A stretch of DNA of 18,795 nt, from assembly GCA_002435785.1 (NCBI GenBank), contig DIUC01000058.1:10266-29060 (forward strand). The letters are read 5' to 3'. Positions within the stretch are counted from its first letter, which is position 1. Each line of letters begins with the position of its first letter. This document shows positions 13,251-18,795 of the stretch, piece by piece. Below the pieces are notes generated by a model. It searched no databases, was not told the origin of the DNA, and was given only the letters and a program-made list of their open reading frames with translations. The DNA is from Saprospiraceae bacterium UBA6168 (lineage in GTDB: Bacteria > Bacteroidota > Bacteroidia > Chitinophagales > Saprospiraceae). A program made the position numbers and the translations under genes.

Positions 13251-13982
13251 ATGAAAGCACTTCCCCTTTTCCTTTCTTTTTGCTTCGCAATATTTGTCAC
13301 CAATGCCTCCGCCCAAGAAGTGGAAATGGAGACAAAGCCATCCAGGCAATCGTCCCTCATCGTCAACAGCAAGGTATATCAGAGCGAGGAAAAAATGGTG
13401 ATGGGCACCAACAACGCCCTCATCGTCGTGCTGGAGGTCACCAGCGAAAAGCTCGTGGATAAGGTTTGGAAGGACTTCCTCAAGGATTACGGCGGCAAGA
13501 CCAAGGGGGCAAAGGGCGGTAAAGAGGACGTGACCACGGGCGCCTCCATCGTCGGCATCGGTGGGGTGAACCCGTTGACCATCTACTCCCGCACCTCCAA
13601 GAATATGGACGGTTACGTGGAACTGCTCACTTGGTTCGACCTCGGCGACGAGTACCTCAGCTCCAACCGCCGCCAAAACTACGAGGAGGCCGAAAGGATG
13701 CTGCTCAAATTTGCCCACGAAGTAAAAACGGAAGGCACTAAACAAGAACTGGAAGACGCCGAAAAAAAGCTCAAGTCCTTTGAGAGCGAAATGAGTAAGC
13801 TTCAGCGGCAGAACAACGGCTACCACAAAGAGATAGCCGACGCAGAAAAGAAAATCGAAACCGCCAAGGAGAACATCGTGAAGAACGAAGAGCAGCAAGC
13901 CGACTCCACCCAGAAGATTGACCTTCAAAAACAGTTGGTGGAAGAGATAAAAAGACGGTTGTCCGATTTGAAAAAGCAATAG
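13251..13982 (+). CDS. Secreted protein with C-terminal coiled coil, unknown function
   Basis: 243 aa. The signal peptide MKALPLFLSF...VTNASAQ fixes the start at 13251; an open frame goes further upstream to 13128 but crosses the divergent promoter area. Residues about 30-150 form a globular region without recognised motifs (NNALIVVLEVTSEKLVDKVWKD, then a Lys/Gly-rich turn GGKTKGAKGGKED, then SRTSKNMDGYVELLTWFDLG). Residues about 160-243 are a charged, heptad-like helix (QELEDAEKKLKSFESEMSKL...EEIKRRLSDLKKQ), likely a coiled coil. It is predicted to be periplasmic or outside the cell. The next gene is 360 bases away, beyond a palindrome and a terminator, so it is probably monocistronic. I do not recognise the family. 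Confidence 0.8.
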   Translation: MKALPLFLSFCFAIFVTNASAQEVEMETKPSRQSSLIVNSKVYQSEEKMVMGTNNALIVVLEVTSEKLVDKVWKDFLKDYGGKTKGAKGGKEDVTTGASIVGIGGVNPLTIYSRTSKNMDGYVELLTWFDLGDEYLSSNRRQNYEEAERMLLKFAHEVKTEGTKQELEDAEKKLKSFESEMSKLQRQNNGYHKEIADAEKKIETAKENIVKNEEQQADSTQKIDLQKQLVEEIKRRLSDLKKQ

Positions 13983-13989
13983 CAATGGG

Positions 13990-14142
13990 TCGTGAGGTTC
14001 TGAGGTTCTATGGTTTTAGGGTTGGGGACAGATACTAATCCTAAATCATTTTTTAAAGGGTTGAAAAAGGAACCAATCATTTCAAAAATAGCTATTGCAC
14101 AACAACCTTAGAACCTGAAAACCCTAAAATCCTTAGGAACCA
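13990..14142. repeat. Word-repeat inverted pair (GGTTCT / TTTAGGG words)
   Basis: The left arm (13990-14026) contains GAGGTTCTGAGGTTCTATGG then TTTTAGGGTTG. The right arm (14104-14142) contains the complement words AACCTTAGAACC, AAAACCCTAAAATCC and AGGAACC. The pairing is imperfect, with about 75 bases between the arms. It begins eight bases after the preceding stop, as at the other word-repeat sites, but is not followed directly by a start codon. The gap of about 360 bases (13983-14341) also holds the terminator at 14174-14217. Confidence 0.6.
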
Positions 14143-14173
14143 TTGAATAGTTGATATTTTCGAAAATCTTGCA

Positions 14174-14217
14174 AAGGCGCAAAGCAGTTGACAGTCAACG
14201 CTTTGCGCCTTTTTTTA
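14174..14217 (+). terminator. Strong rho-independent terminator downstream of the coiled-coil gene
   Basis: AGGCGCAAAGC (14175-14185) pairs with GCTTTGCGCCT (14200-14210), and GTTGAC/GTCAAC inside prolongs the stem to a tiny loop. A run of seven T follows (14210-14216). It is the strongest terminator in the window. Confidence 0.9.
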
Positions 14218-14341
14218 AAATCCCGACAGCCTTTGTTTGAAAAAAAACCAGCCAGTTTGGTTTTCTCCCTATTTTGCCCCCACTTGATTCGCCCGTACCA
14301 AGTGTGAACAGCTTTTACATTGACCATAAATCCTACTTACA

Positions 14342-15526
14342 ATGACTTTTCTCTGCGTTTCCTGCGAATTTAAGGGCCTCGACTTCTTGCGCTACTGCAA
14401 GGCGGAAGGCAACCGTGTTTTCCTCATCACTGCCAAGGACACCGAAGACGAACCTTGGCCCCGTGACGTGATTGACGATATTTTCTTCATGGAAGAAGTG
14501 GAGCATGGCACCTGGAACATGGACCATTTCATAGCCGGATTGGCCTACTTTATGCGCTCCCACAAGGTGGACCGCATCGTGGCGCTCGACGACTTCGACG
14601 TGGAGGAAGTGGCCGAGCTTCGGGAGCACTTCCGGCTGCCGGGCATGGGCCAAACCACCGCCCGCCACTTCCGGGACAAGCTGGCCATGCGCATGAAGGC
14701 CGCCGAGGAAGGCATCCAGGTGCCAGCGTTCACGGCACTTTTCAACGATGATGAAGTGCGGCAGTTCACCGAGCGGGTGCGGCCACCGTACATGGTGAAG
14801 CCCCGTTTTGAAGCAGCGGCAAAGGGCATCCGCAAGGTCAACTCCGCCGAGGAGCTTTGGCAGGTATTGTTTGAACTGGGCGAAAACCGCCATTTCCACC
14901 TCGCCGAGCAGTACCGCCCAGGCGACATCTACCACGTGGACACGCTGACCTTGGACGGCAAGGCGGTGTTCGCCAGCGTGGCGCAGTACCTCAGTACACC
15001 CTGGGACGTGGCACATGGCGGCGGCATCTTCCGTTCCGTCATCTGCGAGCATGGCGGTGCCGACGAGAAAGCGCTGTTGAAGCACAATGCAGCAGTGATG
15101 AAAGCCTTTGGAATGCGGTACAGCGCATCCCATACCGAGTTCATAAAGTCCAATGAGGACGGCAAATTCTACTTCCTCGAAACGGCCTCACGGGTCGGCG
15201 GGGCGCATATCGCCGAGATGGTGGAAGCCGCCACTGGCATCAATCTGTGGGGCGAGTGGGCCAGACTCGAATCCGCCGTGGCCAATGGCACCAAATACGT
15301 GCTGCCCCCCACCAAGCGGCTTTACGGCGGCATCATCAACTCCCTCAGCCGTCACCGCCACCCAGACACTTCGGCCTTCAACGACCCGGAAATCGCTTGG
15401 CGCTTGGACAAGGTCCACCATATCGGGTTCATCGTCACCTCCGACAGCCGGGAGCGGATACTGGCATTGCTGGACGACTACGCACGACGGATTGGAGCGG
15501 ATTTTCATGCACAAATGCCGGGGTGA
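14342..15526 (+). CDS. ATP-grasp domain enzyme (carboxylate-amine ligase type)
   Basis: 394 aa, cytoplasmic. Residues about 1-105 form a pre-ATP-grasp Rossmann-like region. The ATP-grasp fold follows, with the ATP-binding lysine K153 in PPYMVKPRFEAAAKGIRKV, the segment LAEQYRPGDIYHVDTLT, and the metal/ATP-binding end YFLE280TASR284VGGAHIAEM. Family members join a carboxylate to an amine or other nucleophile via an acylphosphate; no partner gene here tells the substrate. The TASR.GG signature is of the type seen in BtrJ/biotin-carboxylase-like ATP-grasp enzymes (approximate). The start ATG at 14342 is preceded by a stop-rich region. The DUF2238 gene follows after 69 bases and may be co-transcribed, though functional linkage is unproven. 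Confidence 0.9.
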   Translation: MTFLCVSCEFKGLDFLRYCKAEGNRVFLITAKDTEDEPWPRDVIDDIFFMEEVEHGTWNMDHFIAGLAYFMRSHKVDRIVALDDFDVEEVAELREHFRLPGMGQTTARHFRDKLAMRMKAAEEGIQVPAFTALFNDDEVRQFTERVRPPYMVKPRFEAAAKGIRKVNSAEELWQVLFELGENRHFHLAEQYRPGDIYHVDTLTLDGKAVFASVAQYLSTPWDVAHGGGIFRSVICEHGGADEKALLKHNAAVMKAFGMRYSASHTEFIKSNEDGKFYFLETASRVGGAHIAEMVEAATGINLWGEWARLESAVANGTKYVLPPTKRLYGGIINSLSRHRHPDTSAFNDPEIAWRLDKVHHIGFIVTSDSRERILALLDDYARRIGADFHAQMPG

Positions 15527-15595
15527 TAAGCGCTTGGACTTGTTTGATGGGCCTCCTGCCTGTCAAACTCAGCGACCACATCAACACAATATAAA

Positions 15596-16243
15596 ATGGC
15601 CTTTACACTTGCAATAACCAAAGCTAGGACGCCCATTCAGCGAAATATTTGGCTGATGGGCTGTATAGTAGTCTTCTTGGCAGTCTGGGCCAATTCGCTG
15701 ATTGGCACAACGGACATCAACAACTGGTGGCTCGAAAATGTGCTTACTTTTTTATCCCTCTTTTTTCTTGCCTATACCTACCGCAAGCACCAGTTAAGCG
15801 ACCTCAGCTATTTGCTCATTTTCATTTTCCTCTGCCTGCATGTCTATGGCTCCAAACACACTTATGCGGAAAACCCGTTCGGCTATTGGATGAAGGATGT
15901 GTTCAATTTGGAAAGGAACCAATACGACCGAATCGTGCATTTCGGGTTTGGCTTTCTGCTGGCCTATCCCATGCGGGAGCTTTTCCTGCGCTGGCTAAAA
16001 GCGCCCACTTGGGTAGCGTGGCTATTGCCCATTGAGATTTCGCTATCCGTCGGCGCCTTCTATGAACTGATAGAATGGGCCGTGGCCGATATTTTCTTCA
16101 AGGACCAGGGTGCTGCCTACTTGGGCACACAGGGCGATGTTTGGGACGCCCAAAAGGATGTATTCTTGGCATTCCTGGGTGCCATTATTGCCACCACCAT
16201 TGTATCTTCCATCAAAAAGCTGTTCCAGATTTATGAGGAGTGA
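15596..16243 (+). CDS. DUF2238/YjdF-family integral membrane protein
   Basis: 215 aa, multi-spanning (hydrophobic stretches at about residues 17-37, 44-62, 68-87, 115-125, 137-157 and 190-207). It carries the family's conserved polar motifs: LHVYGSKHTYAENPFGYWM, RNQYDRIVHFGFGFL, FYELIEW and GTQGDVWDAQKDV. The many conserved acidic and His residues in the membrane region suggest a transport or enzymatic role, but the family (DUF2238, E. coli YjdF) has no established function that I know. It stops at 16243, immediately before a G-rich word stretch (gaggagtgaggagccgag). Family call strong. Confidence 0.92.
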   Translation: MAFTLAITKARTPIQRNIWLMGCIVVFLAVWANSLIGTTDINNWWLENVLTFLSLFFLAYTYRKHQLSDLSYLLIFIFLCLHVYGSKHTYAENPFGYWMKDVFNLERNQYDRIVHFGFGFLLAYPMRELFLRWLKAPTWVAWLLPIEISLSVGAFYELIEWAVADIFFKDQGAAYLGTQGDVWDAQKDVFLAFLGAIIATTIVSSIKKLFQIYEE

Positions 16244-16344
16244 GGAGCCGAGGGTGGAGGAGGTGAATCTGCCCTGGAGGTTGATAAAGCGAAAAAGGGC
16301 ACACGGCGTATCCTATTTGGAGAATTGGTGCATTTATCAGCCTC

Positions 16345-16545
16345 TTGGCAGAAATAGAGGACGAGGCATTGCTGAAAAAAATGCTGGAGAAATGCGTGGA
16401 ACTGGTCAAGAAAGTGTACACACTTGACGACCTGCCGCCTTCCGTCGTTGCTGCGTTGGAAGCAGCCGAACTTGACGACGACCTGAGCGACGTGATACCC
16501 AACGAACAAGCCTTCAAAACCTTCCGGGCATGGCAAAAACAGTAG
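16345..16545 (+). CDS. Antitoxin-like protein upstream of a broken ParE-type toxin
   Basis: 66 aa, acidic, helical (DEALLKKMLEKCVELVKKVY, LDDLPPSVVAALEAAELDDD). The start is TTG at 16345; the frame is open upstream to about 16288 without an ATG. It overlaps by 16 bases an ATG-initiated frame whose first 18 residues match the N-terminus of RelE/ParE toxins, which identifies it by context as the antitoxin. I do not recognise the antitoxin family. It is intact while the toxin is not. Confidence 0.6.
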   Translation: MAEIEDEALLKKMLEKCVELVKKVYTLDDLPPSVVAALEAAELDDDLSDVIPNEQAFKTFRAWQKQ

Positions 16546-16582
16546 TGTGGAAGCAGAAAGCCAACCAACAAATACTTGATAT
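16530..16582 (+). pseudogene. ParE/RelE-type toxin, truncated after about 18 codons
   Basis: MAKTVVWKQKANQQILDI looks like the first strand and helix of ParE toxins (typical length 95-105 aa). After residue 18 the sequence switches to the repeated LRR-gene fragment (ATCCCTCATCCCTATG...), so the rest of the toxin is gone. The same frame then continues as out-of-frame LRR-fragment sequence to 16718, which is not toxin-like. Confidence 0.6.
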
Positions 16583-16593
16583 CCCTCATCCCT

Positions 16594-16689
16594 ATGTCAG
16601 ACGGTCACAAAAAAGCCCTCGAACGCATCGCCGAAAACAAGCGCACCCGCTCCTCTTTCCTCGACATCGGGAACCTCGGACTGACGTAG
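16594..16689 (+). pseudogene. Truncated 5' end of a leucine-rich-repeat gene, copy 1
   Basis: The frame encodes 31 residues (MSDGHKKALERIAENKRTR, then SSFLDIGNLGLT) and a stop. N-terminal 'xxALxxIAENKRTRxxxLDLGNxGLT-E-P-E-E' is the opening of bacterial leucine-rich-repeat proteins, so this is an amputated start of such a gene. The body is replaced at codon 32 by the antitoxin promoter region. The same fragment recurs at 17456 and 18527. Confidence 0.65.
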
Positions 16690-16725
16690 CCTCTACATCA
16701 AATCACAGACATTTCTGAAAAAAAC

Positions 16726-16733
16726 TATTTTTG
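16726..16733 (+). promoter_or_regulatory. -7 box of the first PIN module
   Basis: TATTTTTG matches TAnnTTTG; a predicted transcript start near 16740 leaves a leader of only about 8 bases before the antitoxin ATG at 16748. No clear -33 TTTG is seen. An identical copy precedes the second antitoxin. Confidence 0.5.
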
Positions 16734-16747
16734 TAAAAAATAGCACC

Positions 16748-16984
16748 ATGCATCAATCATCATCCGCCAGGCCTCCTTTGAGCAACTTGCAGTTGGAATT
16801 CCTCAAGCTGTATGCTGACGGCATTCCTGAAAAAGACCTTAAGGCAATCCAACGGCTGATTGCAAGATATTTCGCCGACAAGGCATCTGATGAAGCGGAT
16901 AAGATTTGGGAGGAGAAGGGGTACACCGTTGAGGGGATTTTGAATGACCATAGTCGTACACCTTATCCAGCCCCAAAGAAATGA
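16748..16984 (+). CDS. Antitoxin of PIN module 1 (unnamed family)
   Basis: 78 aa, helical: PLSNLQLEFLKLYADGIPEKDLKAI, then LIARYFADKASDEADKIWEE. The gene overlaps the PIN toxin by ATGA (16981-16984), the usual translational coupling of toxin-antitoxin pairs. This identifies it by position; I do not know a named family. There is no clear DNA-binding motif. It has a near-identical copy at 17610 and a diverged homologue at 17833. Confidence 0.75.
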   Translation: MHQSSSARPPLSNLQLEFLKLYADGIPEKDLKAIQRLIARYFADKASDEADKIWEEKGYTVEGILNDHSRTPYPAPKK

Positions 16985-17421
16985 GAGTTGTCCTTGACAC
17001 CAACGTGCTTTTGGTGGCCATTTCCCGCAAAACGCCCTACTACCCGATTTTCAATTCTCTATTGAATGGGGAATATGAACTTTGCGTGACGACCGATATA
17101 CTGAACGAATATGCTGAAAAGCTATCCCATAGGTTCAGTGATGAAGCAATGTATAATCTCATGAAAGCCATTGAGAAATCGCCTGACATCCTGCACGCCC
17201 ACAAATACTTTTTCTGGAACCTCATCACCGCCGACCCCGACGACAATAAGTTCGTGGATTGCGCAGTGGCCGCCTCCGCTGATTTCATCGTCACCGAAGA
17301 CAAACACTTCAAGGTGCTGAAAGACATCCCATTTCCGCCCGTCACCGTCATTTCCATGGTTGATTTCGTGGAAATGCTGACTGGTATAAGGCCGGAAATC
17401 TCGGAACATCGCAAACCTTGA
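16981..17421 (+). CDS. PIN-domain toxin 1 (TIGR00305/COG1569 type, putative RNase)
   Basis: 146 aa. PIN-domain acidic residues are in place: D6 (VVLDTNVLL), E43 (DILNEY), D88 and D93 in ADPDDNKFVDCA, and D107 in VTEDKHF. These proteins cleave RNA and belong to type II toxin-antitoxin modules; the target is unknown. Start ATG 16981 overlaps the antitoxin stop by four bases. No N-terminal signal. It is followed a few bases after the stop by the CATCCCT word run and the second LRR fragment. Roughly half of its residues match PIN toxin 2 by eye. Confidence 0.92.
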   Translation: MRVVLDTNVLLVAISRKTPYYPIFNSLLNGEYELCVTTDILNEYAEKLSHRFSDEAMYNLMKAIEKSPDILHAHKYFFWNLITADPDDNKFVDCAVAASADFIVTEDKHFKVLKDIPFPPVTVISMVDFVEMLTGIRPEISEHRKP

Positions 17422-17423
17422 CC

Positions 17424-17455
17424 CCTTCATCCCTCATTCCTCATCCCTCATCCCT
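17424..17455 (+). repeat. CATCCCT word run before the second LRR fragment
   Basis: CTTCATCCCTCATTCCTCATCCCTC-type words repeat four times up to the ATG at 17456. The same words precede the ATG at 16594 and 18527, with variants, and resemble a single arm of the word-repeat palindromes. The complementary word (gaggagtgaggagccgag) occurs at 16236-16253. Confidence 0.55.
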
Positions 17456-17551
17456 ATGACAGACGGACATAAAAAAGCCCTCGAACTCATCGCCGAAAAC
17501 AAGCGCACCCGCTCCTCTTTCCTCGACATCGGGAACCTCGGACTGACGTAG
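17456..17551 (+). pseudogene. Truncated 5' end of a leucine-rich-repeat gene, copy 2
   Basis: A second copy of the 31-codon fragment (MTDGHKKALELIAENKRTR...), ending at the same junction as copy 1. Part of the 372-bp duplication. Confidence 0.65.
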
Positions 17552-17587
17552 CCTCTACATCAAATCACAGACATTTCTGAAAAAAAC

Positions 17588-17595
17588 TATTTTTG
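17588..17595 (+). promoter_or_regulatory. -7 box of the second antitoxin/PIN module
   Basis: TATTTTTG, identical copy of the box at 16726, 15 bases before the ATG at 17610. The only promoter-like site for the whole 17610-18491 operon. Confidence 0.5.
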
Positions 17596-17609
17596 TAAAA
17601 AATAGCACC

Positions 17610-17906
17610 ATGCATCAATCATCATCCGCCAGGCCTCCTTTGAGCAACTTGCAGTTGGAATTCCTCAAACTGTATGCTGACGGCATTCCTGAAACAGACC
17701 TTAAGGCAATCCAACGGCTGATTGCAAGATATTTCGCCGACAAGGCATCTGATGAAGCGGATAAGATTTGGGAGGAGAAGGGATATACCGTTGATGGTAT
17801 TTTGAATGATCATAAAAAAAAATTAACTCATCATGGAAGCAGTACAATCGCCATTGTCCAACGTACAGGTAGAACTTCTAAAGGTATTTTCCCGCAACGT
17901 CTCTGA
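17610..17906 (+). CDS. Antitoxin duplicate (second copy) with a new C-terminal tail, no own toxin
   Basis: 98 aa in this reading. The first 67 residues repeat the 16748 antitoxin (with T29 and D51). After NDH a run of nine A (17814-17822) brings the frame into the next gene, giving a foreign tail KKKLTHHGSS...FPQRL that overlaps the third antitoxin (17833) by 74 bases. One base fewer in the A-run would give a stop TAA at once. So the real product may be the short form, or a slippage product. Its old toxin partner is not next to it; module 3 is. Confidence 0.65.
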   Translation: MHQSSSARPPLSNLQLEFLKLYADGIPETDLKAIQRLIARYFADKASDEADKIWEEKGYTVDGILNDHKKKLTHHGSSTIAIVQRTGRTSKGIFPQRL

Positions 17907-18081
17907 TGAGGATGTGCTGGAAATACGGCGCTTGCTGACCCGCTATTTTGCCGAAAAAGCTATCCAAGAAGCCAATAAGGTTTGGGATGAAAAGGGCTGG
18001 ACAGCCGAGGATGCCGAGCGGATGCTGCATGAACACATGCGAACACCCTATCAACCACCCACTTCAACAAACAAACATTGA
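17833..18081 (+). CDS. Antitoxin of PIN module 2 (diverged homologue)
   Basis: 82 aa, same family as the 16748 antitoxin: PLSNVQVELLKVFSRNVSDEDVLEIRRLLTRYFAEKAIQEANKVWDEKGW against PLSNLQLEFLKLYADGIPEKDLKAIQRLIARYFADKASDEADKIWEEKGY, about half identical. It begins ATG at 17833, inside the tail of the second antitoxin, and overlaps the PIN toxin's TTG start (TTGA, 18078-18081). No separate promoter is seen, so it depends on read-through from 17588 or on unknown signals. Confidence 0.75.
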   Translation: MEAVQSPLSNVQVELLKVFSRNVSDEDVLEIRRLLTRYFAEKAIQEANKVWDEKGWTAEDAERMLHEHMRTPYQPPTSTNKH

Positions 18082-18491
18082 AAATCGTACTCGACACCAA
18101 TGTTTTACTCATTTCCGTCTCTGACCGCTCGCCCGTGCATTGGGTCTTCAAGCGGTTCTTGGATGGGGAATTTACCCTTTGTGTCACTTCCGATATTTTG
18201 CTGGAATATGAGGAAATATTGACCCGCCACATGGGTTCAGCGGTGGCAGATTTTGTCCTGCAAGCCATTGAAAATGCCGTGAACACGGAATGGGTGACCA
18301 AATTTTTTCACTGGAACCTCATCACTGCCGATCCTGACGACAACAAGTTTGTGGACTGTGCCATCGCCTGCCAAGCCAAGTTCATCGTGACCGAAGACAG
18401 GCATTTTCAGGTGCTCAAACAAGTTGACTTCCCTAAAGTCGAGGTTGTTTCAGTTGAACAGTTCAAAACTGAAATCGAACATTCAAGCTGA
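18078..18491 (+). CDS. PIN-domain toxin 2 (TIGR00305/COG1569 type)
   Basis: 137 aa, homologous to PIN toxin 1 (the segment FHWNLITADPDDNKFVDCA is nearly the same). Acidic residues D6, E43, D88, D93 and D107 are conserved, so the nuclease centre looks intact. The start is TTG at 18078, overlapping the antitoxin stop; no in-frame ATG occurs before the VLDTN motif, so the TTG is needed. A weak start suits a toxin that must not exceed its antitoxin (inference). The LRR fragment follows 35 bases after the stop. Confidence 0.9.
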   Translation: MKIVLDTNVLLISVSDRSPVHWVFKRFLDGEFTLCVTSDILLEYEEILTRHMGSAVADFVLQAIENAVNTEWVTKFFHWNLITADPDDNKFVDCAIACQAKFIVTEDRHFQVLKQVDFPKVEVVSVEQFKTEIEHSS

Positions 18492-18495
18492 ACCC

Positions 18496-18526
18496 TATCA
18501 TCCCTCAATCCTAATCCCTCATCCCT
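18496..18526 (+). repeat. CATCCCT word run before the third LRR fragment
   Basis: TATCATCCCTCAATCCTAATC-type words lead to the ATG at 18527. They resemble the runs at 17424-17455 and 16581-16593 but with base changes. Confidence 0.5.
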
Positions 18527-18670
18527 ATGACAGACGGACACAAAAAAGCCCTCGAACTCATCGCCGAAAACAAGCGCACCCGCTCGCCTTTCCTCGACCT
18601 TGGAAACCTCGGACTGACGGAGGTACCGGAGGAGGTGTTTGAGTGTGTTCTAATATCCAACAAAATTTAA
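18527..18670 (+). pseudogene. Truncated 5' end of a leucine-rich-repeat gene, copy 3 (longest)
   Basis: 47 codons: the same opening as copies 1-2 but reaching further (LGNLGLTEVPEEVFECV), which completes the first LRR-type strand-turn before departing into VLISNKI and a stop. The E-V-P-E-E-V pattern supports the leucine-rich-repeat identity. Sequence differs from copies 1-2 by about eight bases in the shared part, so it is an older or separate copy. Confidence 0.65.
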
Positions 18671-18683
18671 AAGCGAAACTTTG

Positions 18684-18795
18684 ATGAAAGACTTAAAATA
18701 TTATTACACCAAATATGGTGAGGTGTATGGTGGATTTTTGCATGATAAATACAGTTTTCCAGGTTATACAAGGCGTTGTTGCATGAATCGGCCAA
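18684..18795 (+). CDS. Partial ORF at the window edge, probably cut by an insertion
   Basis: ATG at 18684 opens MKDLKYYYTKYGEVYGGFLH and continues to the edge. No family is recognised. The last 24 bases (18772-18795) look like the end of an insertion sequence, so the native frame probably ends near codon 29. Confidence 0.35.
   Translation, partial: MKDLKYYYTKYGEVYGGFLHDKYSFPGYTRRCCMNRP
18772..18795. mobile_element. Possible terminal inverted repeat of an IS903/IS5-like element (left end)
   Basis: GGCGTTGTTGCATGAATC matches from memory the IS903-type end GGCTTTGTTGAATAAATC in 15 of 18 positions. The transposase would lie beyond the window, so only the end is seen and the direct-repeat target site cannot be tested. 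Confidence 0.42.

Larger units (their letters stand above)
16581..16952 (+). repeat. Direct repeat copy 1 of a 372-bp segment (LRR fragment + promoter + antitoxin)
   Basis: Positions 16581-16952 and 17443-17814 align throughout, offset exactly 862, with only a handful of substitutions. The unit holds the LRR-gene 5' fragment, a promoter (TATTTTTG) and most of the antitoxin gene. High identity including the non-coding part indicates a recent duplication. Confidence 0.9.
17443..17814 (+). repeat. Direct repeat copy 2 of the 372-bp segment
   Basis: Copy of 16581-16952. Differences include ACAGACGGACAT for TCAGACGGTCAC, GAACTC for GAACGC, and the antitoxin changes K29T and E51D. It ends at the A-run starting at 17814, where the second module departs from the first. 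Confidence 0.9.

Noticed and set aside
16110..16427. 105-aa frame across the DUF2238 end and the antitoxin start
   Set aside because: It overlaps two better-supported genes in another frame and has no protein-like features.

Overview
The window reads as a chromosomal segment of a Bacteroidota bacterium, probably of the Saprospiraceae/Saprospiria type. The evidence is a FecR/DUF4974 anti-sigma protein, an STN-domain surface protein, a TonB-dependent receptor with a carboxypeptidase-like N-terminal domain, a head-GIN lipoprotein, promoters of the Bacteroidota TAnnTTTG type, and few visible Shine-Dalgarno sequences. The family-level placement is inference.

Layout. Positions 25-789 (minus) encode an esterase. 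It is divergent from a long plus-strand envelope cluster (1032-9020): FecR-like anti-sigma protein, STN plus 15-16-residue surface repeat protein, two tandem paralogous small outer-membrane barrel proteins, a TonB-dependent receptor, and a head-GIN lipoprotein that ends at a strong terminator. Positions 9021-9534 have no intact gene; they hold a terminator, a roughly 170-bp MITE with good terminal inverted repeats, a possible gene relic and promoter-like sites. Then follow an NtrC-type response regulator without a DNA-binding domain (9535-10713) with its terminator, a LOG-family protein (10871-11596), and a convergent GT39-type glycosyltransferase (11619-13148, minus). Next come a secreted coiled-coil protein (13251-13982), an ATP-grasp enzyme (14342-15526) and a DUF2238/YjdF membrane protein (15596-16243).

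The right end (16345-18670) is an accretion zone of toxin-antitoxin modules. It holds an intact antitoxin with a beheaded ParE-type toxin, then two PIN-toxin modules whose antitoxins belong to a family I cannot name. The junctions carry three copies of the 5' end of a leucine-rich-repeat gene. A 372-bp segment is duplicated almost exactly, 862 bp apart. The window ends in what looks like the terminal inverted repeat of an IS903/IS5-like element cutting an ORF.

A second theme is structural. Several intergenic gaps are filled by palindromes whose arms are built of repeated 7-9-base words. The word differs at each site (CAGTTGG; ATTGCTGA; GGTCATT; GGTTCT/TTTAGGG; possibly CATCCCT), and the arms start just after one gene's stop and often end just before the next gene's start. 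I know of no named element of this kind.

How the genes may work together: the first block looks like an envelope or nutrient-sensing cluster, but its FecR protein has no sigma-factor gene in this window, and the STN domain sits on a surface-repeat protein instead of on the receptor. The middle block is unrelated housekeeping or envelope genes. The right block is accessory DNA.
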